Below, piece after piece: positions 60,089 to 64,000 of a stretch of DNA of 64,000 bases. The stretch comes from an uncultured Pseudoteredinibacter sp. (GTDB lineage: Bacteria; Pseudomonadota; Gammaproteobacteria; Pseudomonadales; Cellvibrionaceae): assembly GCF_947500695.1 (NCBI RefSeq), contig NZ_CANMSS010000006.1:1-64000 (forward strand), given 5' to 3'. Both the position numbers and the translations under genes were made by a program. Each line of letters opens with the position of its first letter. Position 1 is the stretch's first letter. Under the pieces are notes generated by a model. The model did no database searches. It worked only from the letters and a program-made list of their open reading frames with translations, and had not been told where the DNA came from.

Positions 60089-60823
60089 ATGCCATTTCTT
60101 ATTTTAACGATCTTGATTCAAGTTGCTTTTGTTATTCATGTCGTAAAGACTGGACGCAACACCACCTGGATTTGGATTGTGCTCATGCTGCCCGTTGCCG
60201 GCGCACTGGCCTATCTCATTTTGGAAGTTCTGCCTGATGCTGGTAATACCCGCACTGGACGCAGAGCCAAGCAAAAAGTGAGTCAAGCACTTAACCCGGA
60301 TAAAGACCTAAATCAAGCAACTCGAGCTTACCAACGTGCGGATACAGTAGAGAATGCTATGAACCTGGCTAATTCCTGTTTAGACAAAGGTTTATACCAA
60401 GAAGCTCAAAAACTCTTCGACAAAGCACTCCAAGGCCCGCTGGCCGACGACCCACACCTTATGTTCGGAGCGGCCAAGGCCGAATTTGGCTTAGGCAATC
60501 TATCCAAAACCAAAGAACTCTTAGATAAACTCATTGAGTCTAATCCTGATTTTAAAGATCAAGATGCCCACCTACTGTATGCCAGATCCCTTGATGGGCT
60601 CCAACAAATCAATGCAGCCCAACATGAATACGAAGCCCTATACGATTACTACATGGGCCCAGACGCCATGTTCTACTTTGCCGAGTTCTTAGCCGCAAAT
60701 AACAATGCCGATCAAGCCCAATCTATTTATTCTGAGATCGTAACTGCTGCAGCAGATCAAAATCGACATTATCGAGAGCTACACGCCGATATTATTAGGA
60801 AAGCAAGATTAAAACTGCATTAA
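60089..60823 (+). CDS. TPR-repeat membrane protein
   Basis: This 244-residue protein has two N-terminal membrane helices (about 2-18 and 25-45; TWIWIVLMLPVAGALAYLILE resembles the PLDc_N membrane anchor), then a basic linker. TPR-like helical repeats span about 85-215 (ENAMNLANSCLDKGLYQEAQKLFDKAL split, AKAEFGLGNLSKTKELLDKLI, LLYARSLDGLQQINAAQHEYEAL). TPR proteins act as scaffolds; the partner is unknown. AAGGAG lies 10 bases before the ATG. Confidence 0.75.
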   Translation: MPFLILTILIQVAFVIHVVKTGRNTTWIWIVLMLPVAGALAYLILEVLPDAGNTRTGRRAKQKVSQALNPDKDLNQATRAYQRADTVENAMNLANSCLDKGLYQEAQKLFDKALQGPLADDPHLMFGAAKAEFGLGNLSKTKELLDKLIESNPDFKDQDAHLLYARSLDGLQQINAAQHEYEALYDYYMGPDAMFYFAEFLAANNNADQAQSIYSEIVTAAADQNRHYRELHADIIRKARLKLH

Positions 60824-60886
60824 GCGTTTGTTTAAACATGCTGCAAACCAAAATCTTCTGTCAGACAAGCTATAGGGCGGAGCGAG

Positions 60887-61339
60887 ATGGGTAACATCAT
60901 TGGCCTCATTTTAGGGCTAGCGATTATCTTGCATCCCGTCTTATTCCCCTCAGCCAAAGACATCAATCAGTTACATATTATTGACAGCGCCATTGACGAT
61001 AAGGAGATTGCCCAACGTCGAATGAACCGGACGGTGGTTTACCAACTGAACCTACTAAGCCGCGATCAACAATGGTTATTTCTAAATTTCCCGGACATCT
61101 CGCAAGCGCAATATTGGTACAAACAAATCAGGCTCGGCACGAGTTATCGTTTCTATGTTGACGACAACTCACCACCTCGCGTGAAAGCTATACAAGATAG
61201 CGACACTTCAAAGTTCTTAATGCCCTTCGAAGACAAGATCGAGAGAGAAAGGAAAGGCAGCTTTGCAGGTTTTTTGGTTTTCTTAATCTTTGCTATTAGG
61301 CTCGCTATGGGCAAGCCTAAATCGCCATCTACTATATAA
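60887..61339 (+). CDS. Unknown small membrane protein
   Basis: This 150-residue protein has an N-terminal membrane helix (about 4-20) and a C-terminal one (about 124-140) with a polar region between them (YQLNLLSRDQQWLFLNFPD). I recognise no family. It starts 63 bases after the TPR gene on the same strand, behind GGGCGGAG, and may be cotranscribed with it. Confidence 0.6.
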   Translation: MGNIIGLILGLAIILHPVLFPSAKDINQLHIIDSAIDDKEIAQRRMNRTVVYQLNLLSRDQQWLFLNFPDISQAQYWYKQIRLGTSYRFYVDDNSPPRVKAIQDSDTSKFLMPFEDKIERERKGSFAGFLVFLIFAIRLAMGKPKSPSTI

Positions 61340-61374
61340 GCTACGAATCAAAGCCCTTACTAGGGCCAAATGAT

Positions 61375-62820
61375 TTAGTTCGGTCGGCAAATTTTCCATA
61401 ACTCTGGACAAACAGGGCTTTTCTTCGCCTGAGACAAGCTCGAGGAAAATTCTTCAGCCGACAAAATGCGGACGCTGTGCCCAGCCGCAAAGCTGTCGAT
61501 AATCGCCCCCTTATCTTTTAGCCAAGTAGCTAAAGAAAAGTGACGGGCTTCAGCTTCTGGAGCACCGCTAGCCTCCAAGGAAAAATATAGATCTTCAGCA
61601 AATAGAATGTTGTCTTCGGGCAATAACGTTACTATATGATTTGCCACATGGGGGTTTTCAAACTCAGCTAATAACAGCTTACCTTCCGCGATTGATTTTT
61701 GTTCAACAAATGATTGGTAACGTGATTTTGGGAGCTTGCTACTGAGTAGAGAATCAACTATCTCTAGAGCTTTTGCTGAGCCAATAAATGTCGCGCCAAG
61801 ATCAGCTGCCTCCTGCATGCCACCAAGATGATCATAGTGATGGTGACTTACAACTTGATAGGCCAGCGGTTTATTGCTTTTCAGTTTCGCCTGTAGGGCT
61901 TTAAAACGTTCTCCCAGCCCTTGGTAGCCACCTACTCCATAAAAGCTATCCCCTACCTCTACAAATAGAGAGAAACCAACAGATTTACCAACATGGTAGA
62001 CCCCTTCAGCAAGCTTCTGTATTTGCATCTCTTGTGGCATAACTTGCGCAACAGCCTTTGCAGCTTTGTAGGAAGTTGGCAATTCAAATACCTCATCCGG
62101 TACTTTGGTTGCTAGCAACTCTCGTTTCACTGAGATATTACGAATATTACCACCCGCAGCGACCTGCAATTGCTCTGCAAACCTTAAGCCTTGGGTTATT
62201 TGGTGGTGATCAAATTGAAACTGCTGCTTACGTCCATCAACTGTCAGGCTTACAATATCTCCTGCTAAGCTGATATTAAAGGTCAAACCTGAGAATCCAG
62301 CAGCTGAAAAATTAGCTTGATAGCCATCTCTGGCATAGAAGCTTTGCTCTTGAATATTGCTCAGATTTTCAGGGTACAAACTAATAAGCTTGGCCCAAAA
62401 TAAATCCATACGATAAGGAAGGCCACCAGCGATATTGCTAAAGCCTCTTTTGATAGCGCTAAACTCCTTGGCGTTATCATCCAGGGAATAAGCACCCTTT
62501 TCATTCAACAACTGATGCTGATAAAAAGCCTGCTGGTCGTGCTCTCCTTGATAGCGCAAAGCCATCTTTTGCAGCTGAAAATCAATCAGTAGCTCGGCGT
62601 CATTATTCTTAGCCTCTTCAATACCGGGGTAAAAACTCTGCTCTTTGTCGATCCGAATATAGCGATCGCGCATCCAAAGCTGATTAAGTTGTACAAGCTT
62701 ATCGCCGCCGTATCGTTTGGTGATCAGATCAGAGAGTTTTTCAGAATCGATGCTGGCATAGCTTGAAATACTAAAGTTAGCCGCAAGCAAAGCTGCGGCT
62801 AACAAAAATCTGTGAATCAT
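61375..62820 (-). CDS. Periplasmic metallo-beta-lactamase-fold protein
   Basis: This 481-residue protein has a signal peptide (cut near SSYA), an N-terminal domain of about 240 residues of unrecognised type, and a C-terminal MBL fold. The zinc motif is SHHHYDHLGGM, with further ligands likely in NPHVANHIV, FAEDLYFS and AAGHSVRI. The start at 62820 has AGGAG upstream; the longer frame to 62874 masks the signal peptide. MBL-fold enzymes of this layout include hydrolases of many substrates, so antibiotic resistance should not be assumed. Confidence 0.82.
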   Translation of the reverse strand: MIHRFLLAAALLAANFSISSYASIDSEKLSDLITKRYGGDKLVQLNQLWMRDRYIRIDKEQSFYPGIEEAKNNDAELLIDFQLQKMALRYQGEHDQQAFYQHQLLNEKGAYSLDDNAKEFSAIKRGFSNIAGGLPYRMDLFWAKLISLYPENLSNIQEQSFYARDGYQANFSAAGFSGLTFNISLAGDIVSLTVDGRKQQFQFDHHQITQGLRFAEQLQVAAGGNIRNISVKRELLATKVPDEVFELPTSYKAAKAVAQVMPQEMQIQKLAEGVYHVGKSVGFSLFVEVGDSFYGVGGYQGLGERFKALQAKLKSNKPLAYQVVSHHHYDHLGGMQEAADLGATFIGSAKALEIVDSLLSSKLPKSRYQSFVEQKSIAEGKLLLAEFENPHVANHIVTLLPEDNILFAEDLYFSLEASGAPEAEARHFSLATWLKDKGAIIDSFAAGHSVRILSAEEFSSSLSQAKKSPVCPELWKICRPN

Positions 62821-63051
62821 AATGCGTCTCCTAAAGTTAACAAAGACGCTAAACCAGCCTGCCGTAAGATGCATTACTTGGAGGGTAAAATATCGATCAA
62901 CTGAAGAAAATTTGCGGTTAATTATAAGGAAAGCTATACGATCATTTTATGTTCGAATTAATCGATTAATTTTAAGCAAGAAAAGCACAGTTTTCTGGGA
63001 TAAGCGCAGTTTTTTGAAAGCAAAGCAACACATCAAAAATCAAGCTGCCAC

Positions 63052-64000
63052 TCAGCTACAGTAACTCGCAATCGGAACATAGCATTCCTGGCGAAGAATT
63101 CTGCGATTTTGATTCATTGCATTATGCAAAGAAGCTTTATTGGAAGCATCGATATAACCGCAGACTAGCTGGCAGTCTTCTATACGACTCGCCAAAAAAC
63201 CTCGCTGTAATGAAGAGGCAAAACCCTTACCTCGATATTTCTCGGCAATAAAAATATCGCTTATTAAGATGCCCTGATAGCCAAGTTCAGAAGATGCTTC
63301 GGCCATCACCATACCTAAGCGCTCGCCCTTGAGCATGGCGATATCACATAGCCTTTCCTCACAAGCCTCTACGATATCATCTTTTTCAGTTATTGGAACA
63401 ATATCGCTAAAACGGGGGTTGTCTTGTAGGAACTGATGGTACTCACGCTCATACCATTCCCAATCTTTTTCCACAGAAAAGGCCCGAAAGCTCAAATCGT
63501 GATTCATTGTCAACGGCACATCAAGAATATGAGCAGCCAAAAAGTTGTCTGCTAAATAGCTTCCAGAAATAGACAAGAGCGACTTAGCGGCCTCACCGCC
63601 CACCTTGGGCCAGCATACAATATACTTTGCCTCAGCCCATGAAAAAAAGTTGTTGAGAAACTTTGCCCAGCGCTCTACAAAAAATCGATCGCAAGCCTCT
63701 GTAGTGAAGATTTCAATCAAAGTATCATCTGCATCATTACGGCAGACATTCACCAATAGCAGGCCATTGTTTTCAATCTCGAATACCCTAGCCAAAAGCT
63801 GTTCATCTTTTATCTCTGGGCCCAACCCACGGCGTTCACGTAAGGCTTGCAAGCTCTCGAGGTCTTCATCTTCAGTTAAAGCCCATAGGTCACGGGCTTC
63901 ATTTTTCAGCGCCTTCGGGTAAGAAAATTGATAGAGATCTTGATAGCTGTAGCTTTCTAAAACAGAAGCTGCTAGGCGATCCAAATTACTTTGGCTGATT
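63052..64000 (-). CDS. GNAT-like acetyltransferase domain protein (5' end beyond window)
   Basis: The frame stays open to the right edge. The first candidate start inside the window is a TTG at 63984, and in-frame codons before it have no stop, so the true start is probably outside. The C-terminal third has a GNAT acetyl-CoA site: GILISDIFIAEKYRGKGFASSLQ, then YIDASNKASLHNAM. The N-terminal 200 residues are not recognised. Substrate unknown. Confidence 0.7.
   Translation of the reverse strand, partial: ISQSNLDRLAASVLESYSYQDLYQFSYPKALKNEARDLWALTEDEDLESLQALRERRGLGPEIKDEQLLARVFEIENNGLLLVNVCRNDADDTLIEIFTTEACDRFFVERWAKFLNNFFSWAEAKYIVCWPKVGGEAAKSLLSISGSYLADNFLAAHILDVPLTMNHDLSFRAFSVEKDWEWYEREYHQFLQDNPRFSDIVPITEKDDIVEACEERLCDIAMLKGERLGMVMAEASSELGYQGILISDIFIAEKYRGKGFASSLQRGFLASRIEDCQLVCGYIDASNKASLHNAMNQNRRILRQECYVPIASYCS

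Noticed and set aside
61375..62820. Metallo-beta-lactamase as an antibiotic resistance gene
   Set aside because: Only the general MBL fold is supported; the large unknown N-terminal domain and context give no link to beta-lactams.

Overview
The window reads as a chromosomal segment of a marine-type gammaproteobacterium. The core order recX-recA-pncC(cinA) ... mutS-fdxA-rpoS-nlpD-pcm-truD-ispF-ispD-ftsB-eno-kdsA-pyrG-tilS is the order known from Pseudomonas and relatives. The TonB receptors, acyl-CoA metabolism genes and very large adhesin suggest a Cellvibrionales/Spongiibacteraceae-like organism. That placement is inferred from gene order and protein style, not from a database search.

Layout. 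(1) 1-12400, minus strand: a type I secretion cluster (ABC transporter, membrane-fusion protein, TolC-like outer membrane protein) followed by a giant LapA-like adhesin that runs off the left edge. The adhesin has an N-terminal retention-type module, a TAAG motif like the LapG cleavage site, about eleven tandem ~105-residue repeats and Calx-beta-like domains. (2) 12509-15308: a small conserved protein, recX, recA with an SOS-type promoter, and pncC. (3) 15311-33831: about 19 kb of accessory genes lying where related genomes go straight from cinA to mutS. They are an AlaDH/PNT-family dehydrogenase, a soluble histidine kinase, an acyl-CoA synthetase, a TonB receptor, a GntP-type permease with a FixL/FixJ-like pair, a Fur-box TonB receptor with an OmpR-type two-component pair and a PepSY membrane protein, and aconitase acnA. 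(4) 34342-50409: the mutS to tilS housekeeping block; surE is absent from its usual place between truD and pcm, and a DUF368 membrane protein lies between pcm and nlpD. (5) 50573-54934: S9 peptidase with greB, a secreted lysine-rich protein, and an HDOD protein. (6) 55170-59877: acyl-CoA or aromatic-CoA type catabolism (two overlapping MaoC proteins, SDR, enoyl-CoA hydratase, acyl-CoA dehydrogenase, RidA-family protein). (7) 60089-64000: a TPR membrane protein, an unknown membrane protein, a periplasmic metallo-beta-lactamase-fold protein, and a GNAT-like protein open at the right edge.

How the parts work together. The adhesin and its transporter form one surface-attachment system whose outer membrane component has a good CRP/Vfr-type site upstream. 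The Fur-box receptor, two-component pair and PepSY protein look like an iron-compound uptake module with its own sensor. The FixL/FixJ-like pair is co-oriented with the permease and probably controls it. Two intergenic places carry GGGGTCAGA-type palindromes resembling REP elements. No tRNA, rRNA, CRISPR array, insertion sequence or phage was seen.
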